The notes under the pieces are model-generated. The model had not been told where the DNA came from, searched no databases, and saw nothing but the letters and a program-made list of their open reading frames with translations. From NCBI GenBank assembly GCA_025642075.2, contig JAODUO010001614.1, positions 7,501-71,500 of the forward strand: a stretch of DNA of 64,000 bases, given 5' to 3'. A program made the translations under genes and the position numbers. This DNA comes from Ridgeia piscesae. Taxonomy: Eukaryota; Annelida; Polychaeta; Sabellida; Siboglinidae. This document shows, one piece after another, positions 11,991-31,904 of this stretch (its first letter is position 1; the number at the start of each line of letters is the position of its first letter).

Positions 11991-12646
11991 TCATCTTCCC
12001 CGCTTTCTTCTACTGGCCCTGGTGCAGGTAGATATGTCGGGAGAGCAGGTCGCGTGTGGGGACGGGTGGTGCTTCAGGGACGGGTGGCGCATTAGATACG
12101 CCAAGTAGTTGGCGCGGAGGCAGTGTTGGCGTAGGCTGTCTGTATCTGGAGGAAGACGGGTGGGTGATTTGTTCTTCATTCTCTTCACTTCGCGGCACGG
12201 GCATCAGCTATGGTGCTACTCTTGTGGTCGACGTAGATGATATGTCGTGTGAACTGCTCTACCACCTCCTCCTCAAGGTTAAGGCTCTCTCCGCACCGCG
12301 AGAGCCGCCGTCGCGCCACAGAGCTCTTCGCCACCTGGTCAGATACCGACCTCTTACATTTACCGTAGAAGACTGAGTTTGCATCACAGCCAGTCATAAA
12401 AAACACCTGCCCAATACAGTCTGCCATCTTGTCGGTTACCAGGCCTTGGCAGAAGATCGTCTCCTGCTTTTTCTTGATACAGAGCATATCTGGCAATTGT
12501 TTTGAGATGACCGCTGCTGCGACATAGGCATCTGTATCAGCCGCATCAATGACAACAGGGCCACTGTAGCCTGTCTCGCGCAGAACTGCGTAAGCGTAGA
12601 AGAAGAGAGTGTCAGCCTCAGACTGGTCAAAACTGTAGTTCTGCAT
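11991..12646 (-). pseudogene. Transposon-associated protein fragment (EADT / DTD / GCD motifs)
   Basis: From 12646 down, a 153-codon frame contains QSEADTLFFYAYAVL, VVIDAADTDAYVAAAVI and VFFMTGCDANSVFYGKCK. The E-A-D-T, D-T-D and G-C-D motifs occur in the order of the same uncharacterised family as 10188-10480. A frameshift near 12188 leads into TRLPPDTDSLRQHCLRANY, which is the next conserved block (L-P-P-x-x-D-x-L-x-x-H-x-x-R-A-x-Y). The acidic triplets could be metal ligands; that is inference. The N-terminal part is absent. Confidence 0.5.
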
Positions 12647-12968
12647 TGGTGCAATGGTGCAGCTAAAATAAATTGTTTAATATTGTTTAAGAACAATATA
12701 TCTGTTTTAATAAATTAAAGTAATTTTTTTCTAATGGAAATATACACGTGAGCAAAAACAAAGACGCGCTGTACATTTACCAGCCCTCTTGGGGATCAAA
12801 ACCAGATTTTCGGTTTTGGTGTCTAGTGTACAGGTTGATCGCTAGATGTCAGCTAGGAGCCACCATTGAAAGACCGGTATGTAGCCAGATAATTTGTCGG
12901 CAATATTTAGACGCTTCCGAGAATTTACCGGTTAAATTTCAATGTTTGAAAGAGTTTCTAGTTTAAGC

Positions 12969-13100
12969 ATGCATCGTCGACGATTCTTGTTTCGAGGAAT
13001 TGACGACTACGAACGGTCACTGGAAGCAATTGGCATAGATTCGTGTTATTCAGACGGTAGTAGTGTTGTTGATAGCGACATCGACATTGCCGACGGCTGA
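12969..13100 (+). other. Small open frame, 43 codons, unrecognised
   Basis: ATG at 12969 to TGA at 13098-13100. It begins MHRRRFLFRGIDDYERSL and ends in an acidic serine/aspartate stretch (SDGSSVVDSDIDIADG). A possible donor (CAG|GTATGT) lies near 13153, out of frame. No family recognised; it may be an exon or chance. Confidence 0.15.
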
Positions 13101-13484
13101 CGACTTGGTCTTGGATGTGATCACCGGATGGCGATCAGGCAGCGAAATTGCAGGTATGTTTTCAGGTGGAAATAGGTAACATTGAGAGGAAAACTCCCAT
13201 CATAACGTTCTTTACGTCAATAAATGAACTTGTACTTCTTAGAAGTCAGTACATTAGAATGCAAACATAATAATAACTAGCGGCAGCCGTAACTGGCCGT
13301 GGTTTGTCTTTTCTGACAGCTGTCAAACGGTGCACTCGCTCGGTGTCTACCTGTCAGTTTGGGGTGGGTGAGTGATATTAGGGGGCATTTGTTCGATTCT
13401 TTTGTAATAGTACCTTGTGTACTTGTTATATTTTGCATGCTATTAGTAATCGCAAACAAGGCAAATGGAACAGGCAATTGTTTT

Positions 13485-13586
13485 CCATTGCCATTGCCAT
13501 TGCCATTGCCATTGCCATTGCCATTGCCATTGCCATTGCCATTGCCATTGCCATTGCCATTGCCATTGCCATTGCCATTGCCATTG
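13485..13586. repeat. (CCATTG)n hexanucleotide microsatellite
   Basis: About 17 perfect tandem copies. All frames are open across it (PLPLPL, IAIAIA; MAMA and WQWQ on the minus strand), so the short open frames over it are artefacts. Confidence 0.95.
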
Positions 13587-13889
13587 ATGAAAGTATATTT
13601 TCATTTGTTTCCATATTTCAGTAGCTGAGCCTGACGAAGCAGGGAAGCTTGCCGACCTAGCAGTCCGACCCATCGCAACCTGCTGACATTATCATCCGCG
13701 ACATCTTTAGCATCATTTTACAGGCATTTTAGAATTCCTAGTTATAAAATTCAAAGTCACCAGATACACAACGCAAACAACTTCAGCTGTAGACGATTCA
13801 GTTTGCACTATGACTGCTAGATGGCGGTGTAGTAGATATTATCAACCATCCATACGCATGACGGCAGCACCATAACATGCCTCTTTTGT

Positions 13890-14180
13890 ATAATATGGCC
13901 CGTAAGTGGGTCACGATACACGGCGAGACACCGCGCGACTGAGGCTGATTGGGGACTGGACACAAGAATAATATTATAACGACCGGTGACAGTTGTAGCT
14001 TCCGACTGATAAATACTACGAATAGCAGGTCATAAATATATTGCCTTATACCTTTTTTTTATCTTAAATGACCAATTTAATATTGAGTTTACCACTGTCA
14101 CAGACACAGCGATTTACGTAGCGCAGAGAGTATACACGATTTTAGGCCGTATGTGTCTTACGGGATTTGCATTTTACATT
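13890..14180 (+). repeat. Third partial copy of the 43640-44010 segment
   Basis: It shares with 43670-44010, and in reverse with 8600-9040, the run around GGCGAGACACC…ACTGAGGCTGATTGGGG, the ACCG-TGACAGTTGTA block, and the final GATTTTAGGCCGTATG…GGGATTTGCATTT. It is not adjacent to other parts of the inverted duplication, so this part is an independently dispersed repeat. Confidence 0.65.
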
Positions 14181-14375
14181 GCTGTACGTTGTGGTTTCAC
14201 AACAGATCGATTAGCATTTATATCTGACAATGCACGTAATCATACACACAATGAAAAACGCACACAGACAGCTACAAACAGAAATCTCGCAAGCAAAACA
14301 AAAGTATCGTGAAAAGGTTGAAAATTAGTTTAGCTGCATGAACACTAAATAGGCCTTTGCGCATTTGAAAAAAAG

Positions 14376-16080
14376 ATGTCAGGTCGTTTGGACAGATTAT
14401 ATGTTCCTTCAACTACTGATCTATTGAAATTTGCTTCAGACTTAAATTTGTTTTATAACAGATTTGACAGCCATGATGTTTCTATTGAGTGTGAGTCGCA
14501 CCAAGCTGCTGGCCCTTTACCCGTACCAGGTGATATTGACATTTCTACTTTGGATGTCACAAATCAATTCAAAAAGTCTAAGGCAAATAAAGCTCCTGGT
14601 TCAGATGGCATTCCAGGCCGCTTACTTAAAGAGTGTGCAATTGGGTTAGGTCCGGTATTTCAGCCACTGTTTAAACAGTCTGTGGATATAGGTGTGATTC
14701 CTACCATCTGGAAAACGTCTATAGTGGTACCCGTCCCTAAAATGTCATCACCGTCAGAGTTAAACCACTTCAGACCTGTGGCCCTAACGTCCATCGACAT
14801 GAAATGTTTTGAAAGACTGACTTTGTCTCACATTCTCCCACATGTTCAATCTCAACTGGACCCATATCAGTTCGCTTGCCGTTCCAGAAGAGGCACTGAC
14901 GATGCAATTGCTTGCCTTCTACACAAACTCTTTGAACACATGGAGACAGCTGCTAACTATGCTCGAATCTTATTTATATATTTCAGTTCAGCATTTAATG
15001 CAATACAAAGGCATGTCATGATTGATAAACTACATAAACTAGACGTTTCAGCCGCACTTGTTCACTGGGTTTTCAATTTGTTAAGTAATCGCCCGCAGTG
15101 TGTTCGAGTGGGTGACATAAAGTCACCAGTGCTTGTTAGCAATACAGGTGCGCCTCAGGGTTGTGTTCTGAGTCCATTTTTGTACACCTTGTATACAAAT
15201 GACTGTCGGAGTGTTGATACATCTATCCAATTTGTGAGGTTTTCTGATGATACAGCCATGCTCGCTCTTTTGAGCGATTTTTCCTCATACCAGTCATGTC
15301 TTTTTTCAGTGGTACGTTTATCTAGTTGGTGCAGTAAAAATGTGCTGCATCTGAATGTTTCCAAAACAAAATAAATGTACATCGACTTCCGTCGTAATAG
15401 AACTGTCATTAGTCCTATTGTCATCAACGATGAACCTGTGGAACAGGTTGATTCATTCAAGTACCTCTGTGTTACGTTAGATGACATTTTTTCATATACA
15501 GAGCATGTTACAGCCGTGCAAAAGAAGTCTCAGCAGCGACTGCACGTTCTTCGAAAGTTACGAGCTTTCTACTACCACTACTTCTTCTACGCCTTTACCG
15601 TAGCATAATTGAGCCTCTCTTAACCTACTGCACCATTTCCTATTACCCTGCTCTTTCTGTGAAAAACCGTAACAGGCTTCTGAAAATCTCACATGTTTCT
15701 GCCAAGATATTGGTGTACCTACACCAAAGCTCTACGAAATAATCGACCATGCAATTTTGAAGAAAGCTCGTGCTGTCTCTACTAAGTCTGATCACCCACT
15801 CTCTACGTTCTTCCTTGTACTTCCGTCTCAAAGGAGATACCGTTGTATAAAATGTAAAACATCTCGCTATAGCACGAGTTGTGTGACTGTGGCCATTAGA
15901 ATGTTGAATGCTAAATGAGTCATATTGATGTCACCCGGTTGAATTGTTCTTGAAATGGATACATCTGGAAATTCATTTGCATTTTGTTGTGACCATTTCA
16001 TATATATTAGATGTGATCATGAGTTGTAAAATGCATATCCTTTTTAAGGACAATAAAATTATTTGATTTAATCTGATTTG
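14376..16080 (+). mobile_element. Rex1-like non-LTR retrotransposon, decayed copy 1
   Basis: The 332-codon frame at 14376-15374 is a reverse transcriptase. It has ANKAPGSDGIPGRLLKEC, FRPVALTSIDMKCFERL, SRRGTDDAIA, ILFIYFSSAFNAI, GAPQGCVLSPFLYTLYTNDC and VRFSDDTAMLALL. The first catalytic Asp of motif A is Tyr here and motif C is FSDD, so it is probably inactive. A TAA stops the frame at 15372, where copy 2 (48026) has GAA and reads on. A deletion near 15570 shifts the frame again. The 3' end has AATAAA and a short TGATTTAATC-like tail. The order and motifs fit Rex1/Babar of the CR1 group. Confidence 0.8.
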
Positions 16081-16985
16081 ATTTCATAACACATGTACAC
16101 GCTTGCCCAAAAACAGTGTGTACTGCGCGAAAGATGGCATTGTTCATTACTAGTCAAAATCGCCAAACACAAGAACTAACCGATGATGCCGTGGCAACCA
16201 CCATAATAATCGATTAATCTGCATGATTTCCGTGATCATTGTTACCGGCAAATTGTTCCGCTGTTTCTGTTTGTACTTATCCTTCGAACAATATAACAGT
16301 GAAACAGTATTTGGGGACAATCCGATTATTACAACCAATAACAAAACAAAGTCCTACATGTCAACATGGAGAATATGGACTTCCTGCCCCCAAGTGCCCA
16401 CAACCTCGTTTTCGAGCGCGAGACTTACATGTCCTATAGCAAAAATAGGTCTTGACCAATAGTCAGATTAAATTCTAAATAAACCAAGTTGTGATAGGGC
16501 GGGTAATACTAGATAACCATAGAAACCAAATAAGGTATTTCAATGAACGTCTCACCGAAGCTATTTTGAGGGAGAGTGTTGCCTCTATGCATGTTTCAAC
16601 ACAATTAATTTGTAAACATGTTAGCGACATATGTAGGTGATAATAACCACGCGTATTAGACGGGTAAAGTTACCTAGCTTACAGCGAAGGGTGAAATACG
16701 CCGATATTGGCGTTTCCCCCGCAGCTATGTTCGCAAACGCGGCTACATATATTACATAAAACAACTTGTAAAATGACAGTTATGATAAGCATAATTATAC
16801 AATTATCAATACCAATGTCAATACTACCAACTCAATATACCATAAGGCGGAAACTAGGTTAATAAAATTATATATTTTTAGAAATCGCATTTTTAATATG
16901 GCCGCCAAGTCAGTTACTCTTACTCTTACTTCCACGAAACTATGGGTCTGAAACCTGAACTATAAAAAAAATCGTATATACACTT
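16081..16985. other. No feature recognised
   Basis: AT-rich sequence without a supportable gene, repeat family or structural RNA. The short open frames look like chance. Confidence 0.5.
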
Positions 16986-16989
16986 TGCC

Positions 16990-17003
16990 ACACACACACA
17001 CAC

Positions 17004-17081
<78 letters not shown>
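16990..17081. repeat. (CA)n and (TA)n microsatellite
   Basis: A short CA run followed by about 70 bp of TA. Confidence 0.95.
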
Positions 17082-17083
<2 letters not shown>

Positions 17084-17147
17084 AGTAGTAATGTTTGGGT
17101 AAATAATTGGACGGAGGAGGGGAGAGGAGCGGTGGAATTCCTCCGGT

Positions 17148-17215
17148 GAAAGGTCAAAGGTCAAAATGTATGTCAAGGTAAAATATCAAGGTCACAATAT
17201 AGGTCAAGGTCAAGT
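17148..17215 (+). promoter_or_regulatory. Cluster of AGGTCA half-sites (possible nuclear-receptor sites)
   Basis: Within about 70 bp there are two AGGTCA hexamers spaced by one base (a DR1 arrangement, AAAGGTCAAAGGTCA) and three further CAAGGTCA or TAGGTCA sites. A looser GAGGTCA lies near 17328. DR1 and extended half-sites are bound by nuclear receptors of the HNF4/RXR and ERR/FTZ-F1 types. There is no adjacent promoter, so this may be only part of a repeat. Confidence 0.3.
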
Positions 17216-17475
17216 AGCGCCCCTGGTGGATAGTTGGTCTATCGGACAGGTCATGAATTAATGCTGTTCAAATACGTGTCTTATTTTTAAATATTGTTAC
17301 TTTTTTAAATTAGGTTAAAGGGGTTAGAGGTCATGTAGCACCCCCTTGGCGGTCAACGCCCTGCCTGGTCAACGAAAAGTGTGGCCATCTGACGAATACG
17401 TCGTCAGTGAATACCCCCAAAATACGTGTCTCTTATGTTTAAACTACTATTAAAATAGTCAATGTCCCCGTCTGC

Positions 17476-17784
17476 ATGCAAGACATAGGTGACGAAGACG
17501 AGGAAATCAGTCAGCACTCAGTGACCTCACTATTTTTTGGTCAGCCAACTCGATACAATGTTACAGTAAACTGGTGCGCTGATGCCAAACATACCGTTCT
17601 TGCAACAATGTATCGCCGTGTCACCGTAGTTCAGTATTTAGGTGTCCAGTATGTAGTTCACGATCGCTACCATGTCCAGTATGTAGGTCACATAGGTCAC
17701 GTTCTCCATGGGGAACTTGCATATGTCGTTGTACAACCAATGTACACGAGGCTAGGACAGTTTTATGTCATGTGCAAACCATAA
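17476..17784 (+). other. Unrecognised 102-codon open frame
   Basis: It begins MQDIGDEDEEIS and includes tyrosine/valine-rich imperfect repeats (VVQYLGVQYVV, HVQYVGHIGHV) that mirror a short tandem repeat in the DNA. No domain recognised. It is probably not a gene. Confidence 0.12.
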
Positions 17785-17789
17785 CTTCC

Positions 17790-20700
17790 GTTAAAATGAC
17801 GCTTCCTACAGTTTTATATTATGTGCAAATCATAACTTCCGTTAAAATGACGCTTCCTACCACGTAGAAAACATAACTTCCGTAAAAATGGCGGGCCAGA
17901 TCAGGACCATAACACAATTTCTTGCAAAACTAAACATTCGACCATAATCATAACGTTAACAACTGGTGCCGTTATATATTTCGACGCGATAGTCATATGC
18001 CAAGTTTGACTGAGTCAGTATGCCAACTACGTACCATTTCGTAACGTTTCATCGCTTCATTGCGTTAGACAGGTGGTGTTTTCACAAATTTTACTAAGTT
18101 AATCTTGTAAGTTGTAGTCAAATGGAATATTTTGTTCTCTTTCGACGCGATAACCTTGTCAAGTGTTTACATTTTACTAAGTCGGTGTGCCAACTTTGTA
18201 TAATTTCGCAACTTTTCACCGTTTCACCGCGACGGCTTTGTCACATTGACGTATTTATTCTAAGTCATCTTGGTACTTTTATAACATTATATGCAAATGT
18301 TATGACACTTTCTACCATAAAACGAGAACCTTGGTGGTTTTTCTTACGACATAGAATTCGTTTTTATCGGAAATCTATAAATATGTTGGACTGTGATGTC
18401 ACAACATTAAATGCTGGCGTCCTCTAGCAGATAACTGCCACACGACACGGTAGCGTCATCTAGAGGATAAAACAGCCACTAATTAGAGTTAGACACAGAA
18501 CAAATTTGATAACCTTGGCAAATATTCGTGTTTTACTAAGTCAGTCTGCTAACTTCGTTGCATTTCGTAACGTTTCACCGTTTCGTTGCGCTAGACAGTT
18601 GGTGTTTTCACATATTTAACTACGTTAGCCTTGTAAATTGTAGTAAAATCTCAATATTCTAGCGTTTCGACCTTACATCCTTTTCACATTGTTGTATTTT
18701 TACTAAGTCGGTGTGGTAATTTCCTAACATTTACCGACTCGACGAGACAGAAAAAGCGATTTTGTCAAAATGACGTTTCTGGTCACGTTCAAAACATAAC
18801 TTCCGTTAAAAGGACGCTTCATTTCACATACAAAACATAATTTCCGGGAAAACGGCGGCTTCCATTGCAGCGATAACATATCTTTTAGCGTTTCCAGTCA
18901 ATAATCGGTATGGTGATTTACTAACATTTACCGCCCTAACGAGATAGAAAAGAGGACGTTTTTATACATTTAGCTAAGTTAGCTTTGCAACTTGTAATAC
19001 AATCAGAATATTTTATGTTTCGACGTGATAACGTTGTCTTGTTTTTGTATTTTACTAAGTCGGCATGGTAATCACGTAATATTTTTCAGCTCAACGAGAT
19101 AACGTGTAGTAAATTTTAAACATTCTAACGTTTCACTGCAACAGGTTTATCACTGTCGTATTTTACTGAACCAACTTGAGACTTTCGAAACTTTTTATTG
19201 GAAAACTGCGGTGCTTTCGATCATAAAACGACAAAGTCGGTGGTTTATCTTACGTCATAGAACATTTTGATAACCAAATCTAGAAAATGTTGGGTTGTGA
19301 CGACACTATTTTAAAAGCTGGCACCGTCTAGCTGACAACTCTAACACAACACTTGATGCGACCGCCATCTCGCTGACAAAACAACCACTAATTAGGGTTA
19401 GCTACATTTCGACCACAGACATAACCCGATTTTAGTGTTTTGAGGCGATAACCTTGTCAAGTTTTCGTATTTTACTAAGACAGAATGCTCCATTCATATC
19501 GTTTACCATTTCAACGAGATGAATACAACTGTCTTTTCGCAAGTGTTACAAAGTTAGTGTGATAACTTCGTACCTTTTTTAGTTTTTCGCGTTGGAAAAC
19601 TTGTAACGTTTTTTATGTTATGTTATGATTGCAGCAAAATCTCAATATAATTTCGTTTCGACCTGACATCCTTTTCACATTGTTGTATTTTACTAAGTTT
19701 TACTAAGTCACCAAGGTAATCAGAAGCTTCCTATCACGTGCACACCACATCTTCCGGTAAAATGGCGGACGAGATCAGGACCATAACATAATTTCCGGAA
19801 ACATGGCGGCTTCGACCACTGTCATAACATAACTTTTAGTGTTTCGATGGGATAACGTTGTCAAGTTTTCATATTTTACTAAGTCGGTGTACCAACTTTG
19901 TACCATTTCACAACTGTACACCGTTTCACAACGATGGCTTTGTCACTTTGACGTATTTTTCTAAGTCATTTTGGTAATTTCATAATATTCTATGGGAAAA
20001 TTTGCACTTTCTATCATAAAACGACAACCTCGGTGGTTTTTCTTACGACATAGATCATTTTCTTAATTAATTCTAAAAACATCTAGACAAATCTTGGGTT
20101 GTAACGCTAGTCTCATCTAGCGGACAAAGCATCCACCAATGATTAGTGTTTGACATAGAAAACGATGGCTTCGAATACTTCCATAACATAATTTATTGTA
20201 AAATGGCGGCTTCGGTCACTGTCGTAACATACTTTTCAGTGTTTCAATGCGATAATTTTGTTAATTTTTCAGATTTTACTAAGTCGGCGTGCCAACTTTG
20301 TATCATTTCACAACTTTTCACCGTTTCACCGCGATGGCTTTATCACTTTGACGTATTTTTCTAAGTCATCTTGGTACTTTCATTACCTTCGATGGGAAAA
20401 CTTTGGCACTTTCTATCAGAAACCGGAAATCTCGGTGATTTTTCTTACGACACACATCATTTTCCTAGCCAAATCTAAAATAATGTAGAAAAATCTTGGG
20501 TTGTGACGTCACTTCTTTAAAAACTTATGCCATCTAGCGGATAACTCTGACACTAAGTTAGACGCTAGTCCCATCTAGCGGATAAAACAGCCACTAATTA
20601 GGGTTTTACATAGAAAACGATGGTTTCCACTACTTCCGTAACATAATTTCATTTCATTGTATCATTTCACAACTTTTCTCAGTGATGGCTTTGTCACTGA

Positions 20701-20950
20701 CGTATTTTCTTTTTCTAAGTCATCTTGGTACTTTCATATCCTTTGGTGGGAAAACTTTGTCACTTTCTATCATAAAAACTTGTGTTGTGACATCACTACT
20801 TTAACAGCTAGCGCCGTCTAACGGATAACCCCAACACTACATTAGACGGTAGCGCCATCTAGTGGACAAAAAACCCAATACCTAGGGTTAGACACATGAT
20901 ATATTTAGGGTAACTAGGGTTTGACATAAAAAAGTTGCAGTTAAATGATC
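17790..20950. repeat. Array of diverged ~350-420 bp repeats
   Basis: Recurring blocks are: a TTTCGACGCGATAACCTTG-like block; ATTTTACTAAGTCGG (near 18170, 18535, 18700, 19050, 19470, 19690, 19873, 20272); CGGTGGTTTTTCTTACGAC (near 18331, 19231, 20032, 20433); and TCTAGCGGATAAAACAGCC followed by ACTAATTAGGGTT (near 18460, 19366, 20573, 20860). Order is conserved, spacing varies, and half-units occur. AATGGCGG-containing pieces are mixed in. It behaves as an old satellite-like array of about 3.1 kb. Confidence 0.75.
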
Positions 20951-21279
20951 AAAAATTGCTATGTTTGTGTCCGGGACAAAAACATAGCCTTTTTTTGAAA
21001 ATTTGATACCAAACTCCGCTCACAACAAGTGTCACCATTGTCGACATGTCAACCTGGTCCTCTTCCTTGGATGACCTCTGCAATTCTGCTGTCTAGACGA
21101 CGTTGTTATCTCGCATATGATTGGCGTTTACATATTATCGTCATTATATAGTTCATACCGTTCGAAAGAGTGCCATTTTTGCAATAACGTAATGGTAAAA
21201 ACAGATTATTGAACAAACATTGTGTCAACTAACTCCATATTACGAGAATTTCTTTTTCAGATTTGTAGAACGTACAATT

Positions 21280-21570
21280 ATCACATTAGCGATTGTAACT
21301 ATTGTCATCGCTCTAGTCGATAGTAGACTAGACTATTGTAATCCATTTGTTTCCGAAATATTGCCCTTAAAGACTCTAGAGAAATACAAGGTGTTCAAAA
21401 TAGCTTAACCATGATTGTAATTAGATATCTTATTATTGTTTTATTCGTTGGATACCCCTTGCAAGTTATCTGCATTGTCTTCCTGTCCGATTTCGTACCA
21501 ACTTTAAGATATATGCTGCTACGTACCAGACAAATGACTATAAGAAATCGTCGCATACACATTACTTGCT
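21280..21570 (+). mobile_element. CR1/L2-type LINE relic
   Basis: LVDSRLDYCNPF at about 21320 and, after frameshifts, LCIVFLSDFVPTLRY at about 21465-21510 correspond to the 'SSRLDYCN…LHWLPV…R…K' C-terminal blocks of CR1/L2 reverse transcriptases (compare 58150-58330). It is heavily decayed. Confidence 0.5.
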
Positions 21571-21754
21571 TACTCACGAAAGAAAGCAAACTATCTTCTA
21601 TCGTTTACTTATATTTTAACTGTTGCCCATTAAGTCCATGCTATTATTGGACTTTTTCTCATGCTGCACCTACACTTATTACATTATTACACATATTACG
21701 TTGCAGCTGTCATCATCATCACGGTGCGGCCTCTGGGAGGGCAAAGGCCTCAAC

Positions 21755-22165
21755 ATACTAATTCCACATCTGCGTAACTTCTGCTATCCGATGCCAGAAG
21801 GTACCCTTCCAATACTCGTCTAGATCATCTCTCCACCGTCTCGCCGACTTCCTCTAGGCATTTGCCTTTCGTAGGTTTTCCAGGTGATGATATGCATGAT
21901 CCATCCGTAATCTCTTATCGTTCTGACGTGCCCTGCCCAGGTCAACTTCCGTCTTCTCACTTGTTCAATCACTTATGTGACTTTTGTCTTTGCTCTACTA
22001 AGATGTTTTTTTCTCTCTCCAGGTATGTGATGTTTAACTACTTCTTTTCCTCTTTCTTTGCGTGGTTGCTAGCTACTACTTTGCTTGGGTGGTGAGTGCT
22101 CATGTTTCCATGTCGTATGTCATTACTTGATGTACGCATAAATTGCAGACTTGTCTCTTCAAGCA
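21755..22165 (-). mobile_element. RTE LINE 3' tail
   Basis: On the minus strand the end of the polyprotein reads RRWRDDLDEYWKGTFWHRIA and then a stop. The upstream part resembles the tails at 664-1000 and 3728-4060 (shared landmarks include the TGACGTGCCCTGCCCAGGTC-like stretch). Confidence 0.65.
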
Positions 22166-22480
22166 TATGCCAATGTTACCCTTGAAGATGTCGCCGTGTT
22201 TGTTTCCCCATTCGGCCGTGAAAAGGTCGGCATAGATGTAGATGGGAGCTAATCGTTTTCCCATTGCATTGCCAAATATTTGAAGGTACCAACTCAGTTG
22301 GAACCGAATAATAATCGGTGTGTTCCAATGAGATCTTAAGTAGTTCTAAAATGTCTACTTCTGGGCGGTCAAAGTCCGGGTTCCATAAGAAAGGTTTGTT
22401 TTTCTGCTTCAATCCCCGAATTATTGTCAATATTGGTGTAGAAACGTTCTACGTCCATGGAGAATAGTAGGTCGTGTGTA
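22165..22480 (-). mobile_element. Penelope-like reverse transcriptase fragment
   Basis: The minus frame reads LLFSMDVERFYTNID (motif A) near 22475-22430, EVDILELLK in the middle, and after a frameshift GNAMGKRLAPIYADLF (motif B) near 22275-22215. The S-M-D-V-x-x-x-Y-T-N-I and G-x-A-M-G-x-R-x-A-P patterns are those of Penelope-like elements. It is truncated on both sides. Confidence 0.65.
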
Positions 22481-22631
22481 TGTCTGCGCAGGTGCGCATG
22501 CGTATTTTCTAATGGATTATGTACGTATATATGTGTACACGTGTTGATGTGTGTATGCATGCATGCAAATATATGTGAGTGTACGTGCGTGCGTGCGTAC
22601 ATATGTGTGTGTGTCTGTATATATGAGTATA

Positions 22632-22641
22632 TTCATGTATG

Positions 22642-22675
<34 letters not shown>

Positions 22676-22840
22676 TGTATGTATGTATGTATGTATGTAT
22701 GTATGTATGTATGTATGTATGTATGTATGTATGTATGTATGTATGTATGTATGTATGTATGTATGTATGTATGTATGTATGTATGTATGTATGTATGTTT
22801 GTATGTATGTATGTGTGTATACATGTATGTATATATGTAT

Positions 22841-22841
<1 letters not shown>
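22632..22841. repeat. (TATG)n microsatellite invading FREP-A exon 5
   Basis: About 200 bp of TATG repeats. Its upper edge (22841) lies directly on the Tyr codon of the FREP-A fibrinogen domain. On the minus strand it stays open and encodes Ile-His-Thr-Tyr repeats. Confidence 0.95.
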
Positions 22842-30414
<7,573 letters not shown>

Positions 30415-30639
30415 GGCTGCGCAAGAAGTTGACTGTTTAGGTATACGTCTTCACAGTTTAATACTTTTGCGCGACAATGTCAACTTACGTCACTTTGCTC
30501 GATCACCCCATCCGACCGAACCAATCACAGTGTGTTTCGTGGTCAGGGTAATTTCCCGAAAAGGTCCCGTATCGCACGTCGGTAAATATTAAAATGTTGT
30601 CATTATGTGTATATAGAACCACTGTGTTGTGCTTACACT

Positions 30640-31900
30640 GAATTATTTATATTAAGCCCCATTACAAAAAATTGCAATATAAAAGTTGTTGACGTATATT
30701 AAAGTACGTTGTTACATCCATCCCCGTGGTTGAGAATTGACTTGACCAATACCTGGGTGCCTGATTTATAAAGAGTCAACATACAGATGATATATGCATA
30801 TATTTGTATGACGTCCCGTCCCAGTCCTTCCATTTTAGAAACAAATTATGTGGGGACTCAAATGTACCATCCATACCAACCTCAATTTTACAGTTATACC
30901 TTGTCAAAACGTGATGATTGATTTCGTACGATCAATCAGTTAACGTCATCACATGCATATTCATGAAATGTAGGCAAATGTACAGTTATAACGGCATAAT
31001 ATATGTCTATCCAAATTCGAAACAATTGCCGAAATTTGCATCCTTCAAATAGGAATAAGTGACGAAATGTGGAGTAATCCTCCACTTCTGTCAAGGCAAT
31101 GTGTGTACTGACATTGCGATACGTGTATTGACAGGTCAACGAGTGTGTCATAATTCTCAACGGATATGAATGTATCAATACATGAATGCAAAATACTAGT
31201 TGCCTGGTTATTTGACAAATGTATGGTTACACATTGTAAACAAAGCAATTGATCTAGTCGAATTTCTACTGGGTTGTTGGAACCTCCTATCGTGAAATTA
31301 TATAAATATAGTTTATTAAATAGCAACGTTACACGTCGTGAAGTTACTGGTTGATTGCCCGCAACTCATTCACGTTAATTTACCAGTGTTATTTACTGTT
31401 TCATTAGAATAAGTGACTAAGTGTTGGTATATGTTATATTCCTTGTTTGCATGTTTGGGATATGTAGCGTGAGAAATACGGTGGACGGCTGTAGTTCGAT
31501 TTTACACAAGGACTATGGTTTCGTGTCTTTATAATATTGCGTCGAATGGCACCCTCAATGGAACATCCTGGCTAAGACATTGGATGGATCCACACTGTTG
31601 GCAGCATTACAATGTTAAGCAATTTGAGATAATAACACTATAGAAACACGACCCGGTGGATAACTGTTACATGTGCGAACATATTTAAATAGCAAAACTA
31701 TTTATATTATATTTATAACATAATTTAAATATGATCATATGAGTTATGCTATAAATATACAGTTGTGTATCAAAACGTAATTATTTTGCCTGCTGGTGCA
31801 CTGATACATGTTCCATAACATTACGCTAATATGCAAAATTATAGCATTTTAACTGTTCTATGATTCGCCGTCCCACGCCCAATATTAATAATTAACAAAC
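30640..31900. other. Intergenic, nothing recognised
   Basis: AT-rich region upstream of FREP-A. Short open frames only; no promoter element stands out. Confidence 0.45.
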
Positions 31901-31904
31901 GGGT

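Noticed and set aside
18440..20950. Telomere-like TTAGGG runs (ATTAGGGTT).
   Set aside because: Single hexamers inside the diverged array, never tandem.
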